64,000 nt of DNA, taken from NCBI RefSeq assembly GCF_036884655.1, contig NC_088335.1, forward strand, positions 40,544,501 through 40,608,500, in the 5' to 3' direction. Under the pieces are notes generated by a model. The model did no database searches. It saw nothing but the letters and a program-made list of their open reading frames with translations, and was not told the origin of the DNA. Position numbers and translations under genes: made by a program. Source of the stretch: Musa acuminata AAA Group. Its lineage: Eukaryota; Streptophyta; Magnoliopsida; Zingiberales; Musaceae. Positions 1 through 8,881 of the stretch are shown one piece after another (the stretch's first letter is position 1; the number at the start of each line of letters is the position of its first letter).

Positions 1-1203
1 TTTGTTGAAGAAAGCAAAAATTCGTGGTTGTTGTGTGTTCAAAAGGTGGTTTTCCGTATGTCTTCTTCGTATGCTCGTATTTGATGATACCCGGATCAAA
101 GGTCCAGCTTTGTAAAGATTTGTGCTCCCTTTCATCTAGCAATTCATCTACTATTGGAATAAAGTATTTGTCCTTGATGATTATGCCATTGAGAGCTCGG
201 TAATCAACACATATTCGCCTTGTTCCGTCCTTCTTGCGTATAAGTAGCACCGGCGAAGAGTAGAGGTTGCAACTTAGCCGAATAACTCCTGTTTCGAGCA
301 TCTCTTTTATAATCCTTTCTATTTCATCCTTCTGGAGATGTGAATACTGATATGGCTGAGCATTTGCTGAAGATTTGCTTAGAAGAATCATTATACAATG
401 ATCATGCCGACAGGTAAGAGGTAGGTTGCGTGGTTCGTCAAATATATTTAAAAATTCAGCAAGCAAAGGAAGTAGATTTGGATCTTCAAATTCTGTTGGC
501 TCTCCCTTAGTTTGCTGCTCAAGTTGTACCAAAAAGCCGCTGCATGCTTTATGCAAAACATTCTCCATTTGTTGTGTGCAAATCGTTGTTATGTCGCCCC
601 CACGTTTCCCGTGCAATGTCACCTGTTTCTCCTTACTGTAAAATTTCATAATTAGTTTCATAAAATTCCAAGAAATATCACCTAATGTCGTCAACTATTT
701 AATTCTGAGCATGGCCTCATGATTGTTAAGAGGGAGAAGGAAGAAATCTGCAATTATCTCTTGGTCCTGCAGCAATAGTTTCTCCTGCAAGCGCCTATGA
801 TCACAATTCAAAATCCGTCCGTCGGTGACCTTAACATCAAACCTGCAGCGATTCTTGATAGGTAATGATATCTGAACAGCAAGCTTACTATTTAGGAAGT
901 TAGTAGTACTGCCCGTGTCAATGAGAACAGTGATTGGTTGTTGTTTGAGAAGGCCTCCAATTTTCATCGTTTGCGGGTTTGAGTAGCTAGCTAGTGTATG
1001 TACCGTAACTTCGGTCGGTTGTGGCTCTTCTTCTGCATCTTCTTCTTCATGTTCAAGGCTCTCTTTTGGATGTTCAATGACCTCTTCTTCTATCGGTTCA
1101 ATCATAAGAAGTCCCCCTGTACTACAGCGATGCTCACGGCTCCACGGCTCGTCACAATGCCAACATAACCCCTTCGCATATCGCTCCCGAAGCTCTTCTC
1201 CTG
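1..1203 (-). pseudogene. gag zinc knuckle, protease and partial reverse transcriptase of the left gypsy element
   Basis: Reading leftward on the minus strand, a [14 protein letters not shown] zinc knuckle lies at about 1112-1160. An acidic linker follows, then a retropepsin with an intact [10 protein letters not shown] active site near 920. The open frame ends near 695, where the usual tryptophan after GIE is a stop. Beyond it, linker and reverse-transcriptase fingers are recognisable (SSPVLLIRKKDG, then CVDYRALN near 200-260). Frame disruption follows around 60-110, in the LDLRSGYH region. The polymerase active site lies outside the window. This is a decayed pol fragment. Confidence 0.8.
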
Positions 1204-1992
1204 TTAACCTCTTTGGTGCAGAGACTTGGTTGACAGTAGGGGGGCTGAGGGCTTCAATATTACTGGTTGAGGAGCGACCCTAGTCCTCCGAGCTTCATGG
1301 TTCAATTGCTCCTCTTGATGTCGTGCGAAAGAGATGGCTGCCATAAGCGTATACGGTTGTCGCGCTTTAACTTCTCCTCGGATCTCCAGCTTCAAGCCCT
1401 CAATGAAGGTCCTCAATAGCTATTTTTGAGACCAATCATGAGTTTGATTAGATAACCTTTCAAACCTGGTTTGGTACTCCTGAATGGTGGAGATTTGTCG
1501 GATCTTTGCTAGTTGTTCGTCAATATTCTCGTAATCGGTTGGTCTGAAGCGAATCAGCAGTCCTTCTTTGAATTGTCGCCATGAAAGGACTCCATAAGTA
1601 TATTCAAACCAGTCAAACCACTGTATAGCATCCCCTTCAAGATGTATAGCTGCAATTTTCACCATAGATACATCCGCGGTTTTGTGGTACCGAAAATATC
1701 GCTCCGCGCGCGAGATCCAACCAATCGGGTCTCCTTCTTCCCATCTAGAGAAGTCCACTCTCATGCATGGATAGTTGGGGTTGGTCATAGAGCCTACCCT
1801 CCCTTGAAAGTCATCTCTTCGGGCTTGGTGTGATTGGGCAAAGCTCTCTCCTTGATATGATTTCTTCGGGCTTAGTGGTCGGCCCAATCTGAGTTCGGTA
1901 AAGAGCGTCCGAATCTTATCCTCCATTCGCGCCTCCAAGGCTTCAAATTTAGCATTGATTGTCTCCTTAGATGCCATAGTATATGGCCCCAA
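1204..1992 (-). pseudogene. gag capsid region of the left gypsy element (interrupted)
   Basis: The capsid-type protein starts at MASKETIN (ATG near 1977; an upstream in-frame ATG is at 1992) and has the Retrotrans_gag pattern: a RWEEGDPIGWISRAERYF stretch, then EGDAIQWFDW, then FIEGLKLEIRGEVKARQP. A TAG stop at 1417-1419 splits it just after DWSQK. The homologous gag at 15494-16136 also carries a stop within one codon of this place, but the two affected codons differ, so I read them as independent nonsense changes. The product would have packaged element RNA into cytoplasmic particles. Confidence 0.8.
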
Positions 1993-3278
1993 ATCAATGA
2001 TGTTAAGATCCCTCTTTTGCTATTGGGTTAAAGGCATGTATAGGTTGAGAGAAGTGATGGTCGAAAGTGTTGGTGGATTGGTGGATGTAGGCTGCGGTTT
2101 AGGCTTGTTTTGGGTGCAGTTTGAGGGTGTGGTTTAGTAGAGTTTTAGGGCTGTGGATGAAAGTTTTGGATCTGTGGTAGATGGTAGCAAAGGTTTGACA
2201 GAAATCCGTGGAAGTTGCAGGTAGTATGTGCTGTCTTGTAAGAGTAGAATTGTCGTCGAAGAAACAACGGTTTCTCGACGTAATTTCCACCAAAAACTTG
2301 AGAGAATTGAGGAGAGAATTGATAGCAAAATCACAGTTTATATGACAGTAAGGATATCTAATTTAATCAAGAAAATTTCGGCAGTATAACAGTAAGGAAA
2401 TTGGTGCAAGTTGCAATTGTAGAATTATCGTCGAAAAATTTCAGCGGGTTATGATGAAAATTTGCAGCAACATAAAATCGTTTTTAGAGATGAATTTCTT
2501 AATAGATCAATCTTAGATGGAAGCCAAGGTGATCTATGAAGTGTATAAGAAATTTCATTCAAAAAAGATTGCAAATAGATGGGTTAAGGCAACGATATGC
2601 AGCTGAAATTTTCTGCAGCATAGATTTTCAAGTGCAGCAGATTGGACATAAAAGATCAGTAGTTTTATTAAGAATTTTTCGATGAAACCAAAGGAAAATC
2701 CACTGTTAGGAAGTGTCAAAGATGTCATAAAAATTTCGTAGAAATTTGGATAGAAAAAGCACAATAGCAAGATCAAACAGATGGTGCTATGCGGCTTGAA
2801 TTCTGCAATTCAAGTGCAGCAGATTGGACATAAAAGATCAGTAGTTTATATTGAGAATTTTTTGATGAAATAAAAGGGAAATCCACTGTTAGGAAGTGTC
2901 AAAGATGTCATAAAAATTTTGTACAAATTTGGATAGAAAAAGCATAGTAGCAAGATCAAACAGATGGTGCTATGCGGCTGGAATTCTGCAATGTATCTTT
3001 CGTCGTAGAGATGAAAACTTTGTGACGAAAAGTTTATGCAGCAATATAGGAACAATTTTTTTTTTGGATTTTCGAATAAGGATAACTAAATTGCAGCAGT
3101 AGTAAGGTAGGAAACCAGAACCTGTTGCAATTCACGGGGAGATCAAAGGATGATCCGCGGTGGTGGAGATGATGGCGGAATTCGGTGACGATCTTTTAAG
3201 CAATTGTGGGAATTGCTTTGGATGGTTGTAGAGGGTTGATGGATGGCTGTGGAAGGGCAGCGAGACGCCAAGAACGCT
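1993..3278 (-). other. Untranslated leader of the left gypsy element, with a 182-bp tandem duplication
   Basis: This AT-rich stretch lies between the primer site and gag and has no supported coding region. It holds a direct duplication with a period of 182 bp: 2629-2810 and 2811-2992 both begin CAAGTGCAGCAGATTGGACA and stay alike throughout. Short open frames here are repeat shadows. Confidence 0.7.
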
Positions 3279-3290
3279 GCTCTGATACCA
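3279..3290 (-). other. Primer-binding site (initiator tRNA-Met type)
   Basis: The minus strand reads TGGTATCAGAGC two bases inside the LTR. This is the usual plant LTR-retrotransposon primer site, complementary to the 3' end of initiator tRNA-Met. It fixes the orientation of the element and the inner LTR boundary. Confidence 0.85.
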
Positions 3291-3292
3291 GG

Positions 3293-3730
3293 TGTTAGAA
3301 CCCTTGCAGATTCTAAACTTGGGGTTGATCTCTTTAGGGGATCGGCCTCCTTGGAACTCTATAGGGGTTCCTCCCTCCAAGTTGCTGCTCAAAGGCTGCA
3401 GAAAAGATTCATCTATTGCTTAAGAAAAGAGAAGGAATACATGGCTATTTATAGGGCTTCTAAACCCTAACTCCTAATAGGACTCCTACTTAAGAATCTT
3501 ACTTCTAACCAACTCCTAATAGGACTCCTACTCAAGACTCCTATTCCCTTACAACTCCTAATTCTTCTCTAAGAAAAAACCTCCTACATGAATGCCCCTC
3601 ACAATTAGGACTCTCCTAGCTAGAGTCCTAACAGAATGTCCCTCTCAATTAGGACTCTCCTAGCTAGAGTCCTAACATTTTTACATGAATGTCCCTCTCA
3701 ATTAGGACTCTCCAAGCTAGAGTCCTAACA
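3293..3730 (-). repeat. 5' LTR of the left gypsy element
   Basis: On the minus strand it starts TGTTAGGACTC and ends GGTTCTAACA, followed after two bases by a primer-binding site. A TATAAATAG promoter box is visible on the minus strand near 3450. The outer edge is triplicated: three direct copies of a 40-50 bp unit, each ending in GAGTCCTAACA on the plus strand, end at 3633, 3676 and 3730. A related LTR in the opposite orientation is at 11046-11383. Confidence 0.82.
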
Positions 3731-3827
3731 CGGTGCAACCGCCTCAGTGCAGCGGAAATTTTACAGCGATTAAAACCGAAAGCTGCGTTCGTTCGATAGA
3801 AACTATTATGATGCAAAAGCTTATTCA

Positions 3828-4048
3828 CAGTTTGTATCTAAGTGCAGTTTGCGTCTAAGCGCAGATTGCGTCTAAGCGCAGTTTGCGTCTAAACACAGTT
3901 TGCGTCTAAGTGCAGTTTGCGTCTAAACACAGTTTGCGTCTAAGCGCAGTTTACGTCTAAACGTAGTTTATGTCTAAACGCAGTTTGCGTCTAAACGTAG
4001 TTTGCGTCTAAGCGCAGTTTGCGTCTAAACGCAGTTTGCGTCTAAACG
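3828..4048. repeat. 17-bp tandem array, 13 copies, in the left copia LTR
   Basis: The unit CAGTTTGCGTCTAAGCG, with variants ending AACG, AACA or AGTG, repeats 13 times without gaps. The sister LTR has the same array with 10 copies. Confidence 0.92.
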
Positions 4049-4054
4049 CAGATG

Positions 4055-4352
4055 ACAGTTTGCAGTTCTAAATGAAATCAAGACGTAAACATAAACTGCA
4101 CAGAACCTTGTTCATAAAAGTGCAGAAGACAGTTTGTAGTTGTAAATGAAATCAAGACGTAAACGTAAATTGCACAGAACCTTGTTCGTAAAAAAGCACA
4201 GAAGACAGTTTGCAGTTGTAAGTGAAATCAAGACGTAAACGTAAACTGCACAGAACTCATTCGTAAAAGCACAGAGAGACAGTTTGCAGTTTGTAGATGG
4301 AATCAAGACGTGAACGTAAACTGCACAGAACTCGTTCGTAAAAGCACAGAGA
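4055..4352. repeat. About 74-bp tandem repeat, four copies, in the left copia LTR
   Basis: Each unit starts ACAGTTTG(C/T)AGTT, contains AAATCAAGACGTAAACG or a close variant, and ends with a GTAAAAGCACAGA-like segment. The array follows directly after the 17-bp array and has a counterpart at about 9177-9480. Open frames read from the opposite strand are products of this periodicity. Confidence 0.85.
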
Positions 4353-4782
4353 GCACTAGCTATGTAGGAGGTTTGCAGTAATGATAAAGTGCTCAAAATA
4401 AACGCAAACCAGAGATTTAGAGTGGTTCGGTCAGTCTTGACCTACTCCACTTTTGGCTTCCTCCACCGATGAGATTACCGATGTCAACTAGAGGCCTTCC
4501 TTTAATAGGCGAAGGCCAACTACCCTCTTACAGATTCACTCCTTTTGACGGGCTTAGGAGACAACCCTTACAGATGTTTTCTCTCCTCTCTTTACAACTC
4601 AAACTTGAAGAACAGAAGGAGGAGGAAAACTAGCAGTTTTGAGCTCTAAGAACCACTGAAAAGATCAAGATTTCGGGTAAGTTCTTGCTATCTCAGTGCT
4701 GAATGGGTGGGGTATTTATAGGCCCCAACCCAATTCAAATTTGGAGCTCAAAACGATCAAATCCTGGAATTCCGGGATCAGG

Positions 4783-5075
4783 CGGTTGCACCTCCTGACT
4801 GGAGAGGTTGCACCGCCTGGCAGAGCTCGAAGACTGAGCCCAGGCGGTGCCACCTCTTGACTGAGGCGGTTGCACCTCTTTGCCAGAGCTCGAAGACCGA
4901 GCTCAGGCGGTGCCACCTCTCTGTCAGGGAGGTTGCACCACCCAGTCTTGCTCGAAGACTGAGCTCAGGCGGTGCCACCTCCTGGCTGGGGAGGTTGCAC
5001 CGCCCAGTCTCGCTGGGAGGCTTAGCCCAGGCGGTGCCACCTCCTGGCCTAGGCGGTTGCACCTCCTGGTGCAAT
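4783..5075. repeat. GC-rich hairpin-prone repeat block in the left copia LTR
   Basis: Alternating copies of GGCGGTTGCACCTCCTG, GGCGGTGCCACCTC and GGTTGCACCGCC occur in both polarities, so the block can fold into many short hairpins. The matching block in the right LTR is 9905-10197, and the solo LTR at 12092-13421 has a shorter version around 12960-13090. Confidence 0.8.
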
Positions 5076-5923
5076 CAGGGTCCGAATGGTTAGCTCCATT
5101 CGGCCCAATTCCAGTCTTTCAGGGGCCCAATTGCCCCAAGATTAAGCTAATGGGATCACCTCCCATTTTCCAACTTAATCAACGTGCTAACTACGATTAG
5201 ATCTAAGACAATTTCTGCAGCTTTGCTTCGGTGCGTCAATCGCTTCTTCCGGCGAGTTTCCGGCGAACTTCCGTCGATCATCCGATGAACCCTCGGTGAT
5301 GCTTCTGCGGACTTCCGGCAAACTCCTGGACTTTGCGACGATCCACTTGGTGAGTTCCAACGAGCTTCGCTTGGCAAGCTTCTGGACTTCTCGGATCTGT
5401 TCTCGCAGAACCTCCGACGACCGTCCGAACTTCCGTCGAACTCTCGAACTCCCAACGTGATCATGATCTTGACTCCGGCGCAACTCCTGCTGCTTGTCTA
5501 ACTTTCATCGTAGTTAATCCTGCACATGTAAACAAACTTCGATCGAGACAATTAATCCTAAGCAATTAACCAAGTTGTTCGGCATGTCATTGGTCCCTCG
5601 ATGCTTCGTCCGATTCTTCGGCGCATCGTCCTTTCTTGCAGCCTATTGCCCAATCGGCCAGTTGACTCCGCAACTCCGATATCCTTGGCACAATACCCGC
5701 TCTTCTTGGCTCGATGCCCGAGTCCATGGCCCGAAGCCTTCTGTCGATACGTCGACCGATCCACCGGCCCGACGTCCAATCTTCTGACATGTTCCTCCGG
5801 CACAACATGATTTTTCTGCTTTAATTGTCTCATCCTGATCAAAGCATCCTGCGTCACTCAAAACGCAGATTAAATCATAAACATATATCAAGTAGTTTCA
5901 TTATCAAAATACGAGATTCAACA

Positions 5924-5945
5924 ATCTCCCCCTTTTTGATGATGA
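5924..5945 (-). other. Polypurine tract of the copia element
   Basis: Immediately inside the 3' LTR the minus strand reads CATCAAAAAGGGGGAGAT followed by the LTR start TGTTGAATC. This is the expected site for plus-strand DNA priming. Two further copies of the same motif on the minus strand lie at about 6131-6150 and 6821-6845. Confidence 0.8.
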
Positions 5946-8039
5946 CAACTACTTGATGACGGAGTTAAACTTAACTCCCGGAGTTTAAACAAACTCCCCC
6001 TATCAATATGCCATATTGATAGAACCTTGAATTCAAACTGAATTCAAGTCATTGCAATATTCATCATGAATACTTGCAACACGTTATCATGATCTTATGC
6101 ATAAACTTATGCATGTCATGTCATCAAATACTTCTCCCCCTTTGTCATCAACAAAAAGGAGAAGTACCACAATCAAGTGTTTGTGATATTGGTTCAACTT
6201 ATTGCATGAAAAACATAATATCAAGTTTTATCATCATGCAGTTTTGAAGCCGGAAAATTTAACAAATGTTACATCATGCTTAGAACATTCAAGCTATCAA
6301 GTTTTAGATATGCAAGTTTTACAGCATACAAGATAGCACTTTTATAACATGCAAGCTAGTAATGTTGCAACATTTTAGAACTTGCAAGCTAGCAATTTAG
6401 AGATGTTCAAGAAGGCAACTCTTGCTTCTTGAAATATGCAAGTTGCAAGCTAGCAAATTTTTACGATATGCAAGTTTTGCTTCTTGAGATAGGCAAGATA
6501 GCACTTTTGCAATTTTTGTTTGGCAAGCTTGTGATGTTCAAGATAACAAGCTCTTTCTTCTCTTTTGAGAAGTGTCATTTTTGCTTTCGTTGCAAAGTGC
6601 AAGCTAGCAAAATGCCAAACTAGCAAGAGATAATGTTTTACATGAGGCAAGCAAACAATTTGGCAAGTGTTACATTTGCATCTTCTCTTTAGATGTGCAA
6701 GAAAATAAACAAGTTTTTGCATTTTCTTGACATTTCAAGCTAGCAATTATCGGTGATGTTCAAGATAGCAATTTCTTCTCTTTTGTAATTTTTGCCTTTT
6801 TCTTGAATTGTGCTAGCAATCTATCTCCCCCTTTGTCATTGTCAAAAAGAAGGGAAAAAACCCTTTACATCAATTTCTAAATTATGACAAAGGTAAGTAA
6901 TCATTCTTATTTGTGCATCATTATAGTTTCAATGCACAAATTCATTAACATTACATTTCATTTTTTTATGCACGATACCGAAAAATCAATCATCATCATG
7001 AGCATATCAAACATGATATTCAAGCATTCATGATATATCATTTTGGCAACATAATCATGGATATTCAAACGATGGTATCTAAATGTCAGAATTCATTACA
7101 TCCTATTATGCATGATCATTGACTTCTCATTTGTTTTTCATGCATTATTTCATTTCATCTCATAAGCAATATCAAGAAGAGTTATTGGATGATGAGATAA
7201 ATATTTTATGAATACACGGAATATCATAAGTGTTTCATGTATTCATATTATCACATGAAGCATATTATCTTTTTTAAGATTCATAACATGAATAACGTTA
7301 TTACTATTTCATCAAAATCAATTTCGAGATTCACACAATATCATGAAATCATTAATCTCGATAAGATGGGAAAAGCATTTTCTTTTTAAGTGATTCTTTT
7401 AACACAAAAAAAAAAAAACTCATTCATAATTCAAGTGATTTACATGATATCATAAATGAATTTATCACTTGTATTTCATCATATGGCATGATATCGACAT
7501 GTAAAACTGTGAAGCAAGATTTTGATATCATTTCATGATGTACACATTTCGAATATTTAAGTGTAGCATTGCATCACATGGTAAGATATCAGCTCGTACG
7601 AAGTAAATTTTTGTTTGATATCTTGATATAGGGCATATAGCAATGATAGCAATCATGTATTACATGGTGATGCAAGTATGGCCTAATCATAGCAATGATA
7701 GCAATCATATATTTCTTAGTGATGCAAGTATGGCCTAATCATAGCATCAGTGATAGTAACCATATCATCATTAGTGATAGCAAACATATCAGCATCAGTG
7801 ATAGCAACCATTATTGATAGCAAACATATCAATTCATAAATTTGCATTTACATTATTAAATTAAAAAATGTAATTTTCAAGAAAATTTAAAGAAAAAGAA
7901 AAATGCATCATGAAGAACATCATGTAATTTCGAAGTAAATTAAAGGCATTTTGATTACCTTAGCGTCGAAAGGCGTAAAGGCGTAGTTTGCCACCTCGCC
8001 TTTGATTTTCTCCTCGTTTTCGGAGGAGCTCGATTCATC
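5946..8039 (-). other. Non-coding internal region of the copia element
   Basis: This is AT-rich with no coding region of any retroelement enzyme. It carries a scattered CAAGCTAGCAA-type repeat (about 6290-6760), a cluster of GTGATAGCAA(A/C)CATATCA repeats (about 7640-7830), and two extra polypurine-tract copies. In related autonomous copia elements this position would hold pol plus a 3' untranslated region. I infer that pol was deleted and mainly the 3' untranslated region is kept. Confidence 0.65.
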
Positions 8040-8831
8040 CTAGTTTTTGTTCTTCTTCTTGCGTTCAAAGCAAGTAGTTCCGTTCTTTTTACTTTTTAAT
8101 TTTTGTTTCATTTGTAGTTTAAGTTCACCATCACTTGAGCTTAAGCTCGAGTGGTCTTCAAATGTTCTATGTCCCAAATCCTTCCTGTTCTTTGGAAGGT
8201 GGTTCTCAAGTTCTTCACGTGCATTGCACGTCATTTCATATGTGATCAATGAACCAATTAGTTTTTCAAGTGGAAATTGGTTCAAGTTTTTTGATTCTTG
8301 AATAGCAGTTACTTTTGAATCCCAAGTTTTAGAAAGTGAGCGCAAAACTTTGTTAACGAGTTCAAAATCCGAAAAGCTTTTACCAAGTGATTTTAAACCA
8401 TTGACGACATCCGTAAAACGGGTGTACATGTCAACAACGGTTTCGCTTGGTTTCATATGAAAAAGCTCGAAATCATGTAGTAAAATATTAACTTTCGAGT
8501 CTTTGACTCTACTAGTTCCCTCGTGCGTGATTTCAAGAGTGCGCCAAATATCGAAAGCCGTTTCGCACAAAGAAACCCGATTGAACTCATTTTTGTCCAA
8601 AGCGCAAAATAAGGCATTCATAGCCTTTGCGTTTAAAGAAAAATACTTCTTCTCTAAATCCGACCATTCGTTCATCGGTTTAGAGGGAAGTTGAAAACTG
8701 TTTTCAACGATATTCCATAAATCCAGATTTAGAGAAATCAAGAAAACTCTAATTCGAGTTTTCCAATAAGTGTAGTCCAATCCGTTAAAGAACGGTGGAC
8801 GAAAGACCGAAAAGCCCTCTTGAAGAGCCAT
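8040..8831 (-). CDS. Copia gag polyprotein (UBN2-type capsid), truncated before the zinc knuckle
   Basis: The 263-residue protein starts MALQEGFSVFRPPFFNG. It has the copia gag signature NGLDYTYWKTRI near the N-terminus, FDIWRTLEITHEGT in the middle and a KVLRSLSKTWDSKVTAI stretch. It would assemble into particles around element RNA. It ends in a lysine-rich tail (ERKKKNKN) at a TAG. In-frame readable sequence continues past that stop for about 27 codons (an acidic ESSSSENEE run, then YAFTPFDAK), so the original gag was longer and the zinc knuckle is missing. The start lies about 40 bases downstream of the primer site, as is usual. It is the only gene of the element and its frame is uninterrupted over 263 codons, which fits a gag kept under selection or a recent insertion. 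Confidence 0.85.
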   Translation of the reverse strand: MALQEGFSVFRPPFFNGLDYTYWKTRIRVFLISLNLDLWNIVENSFQLPSKPMNEWSDLEKKYFSLNAKAMNALFCALDKNEFNRVSLCETAFDIWRTLEITHEGTSRVKDSKVNILLHDFELFHMKPSETVVDMYTRFTDVVNGLKSLGKSFSDFELVNKVLRSLSKTWDSKVTAIQESKNLNQFPLEKLIGSLITYEMTCNAREELENHLPKNRKDLGHRTFEDHSSLSSSDGELKLQMKQKLKSKKNGTTCFERKKKNKN

Positions 8832-8867
8832 TTCTCTCGGGTGTAAATCCGAAATGAGAAATACCCC

Positions 8868-8879
8868 GCTTTGATACCA
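8868..8879 (-). other. Primer-binding site of the copia element
   Basis: The minus strand reads TGGTATCAAAGC, two bases from the LTR end at 8882. It is an initiator tRNA-Met-type primer site with one change from the common TGGTATCAGAGC. Confidence 0.85.
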
Positions 8880-8881
8880 AT

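Larger units (their letters stand above)
1..3730 (-). mobile_element. Ty3/gypsy chromovirus-type LTR retrotransposon, 5' part, degenerate
   Basis: Read on the minus strand from 3730 the order is 5' LTR (3730-3293), primer-binding site (3290-3279), a long untranslated leader, gag (about 1992-1204), CCHC zinc knuckle and protease (about 1203-695), then reverse transcriptase running off the left edge. Protein similarity to the complete chromovirus at 14348-20130 is clear in gag and protease, so the two are related families, but their LTRs differ. Several stop codons and frame breaks mean it cannot make its own proteins. Its right end abuts a copia LTR, so it probably inserted into that element; its left LTR and TSD lie outside the window. 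Confidence 0.88.
3744..5923 (-). repeat. 3' LTR of the gag-only copia element, outer end truncated
   Basis: It is homologous over its whole length to 8882-11045, with the same repeat modules and a minus-strand TATAAATA box at 4713-4720. The inner end (TGTTGAATC on the minus strand) is at 5923, directly after a polypurine tract. The outer terminal 35 bp or so seen in the other LTR are not recognisable; 3731-3743 is instead a short stretch resembling the LTR's own GCGGTTGCACC motif in inverted orientation. Confidence 0.82.

Noticed and set aside
3279..3290. tRNA-like sequence at LTR borders (also 8868, 14646, 35632)
   Set aside because: Only the 12-base primer complement is present; no cloverleaf can be formed around it, so these are primer sites and not tRNA genes.
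3828..4048. 17-bp repeat array considered as a CRISPR array
   Set aside because: Units are contiguous with no spacers, and the DNA is a plant retrotransposon LTR.
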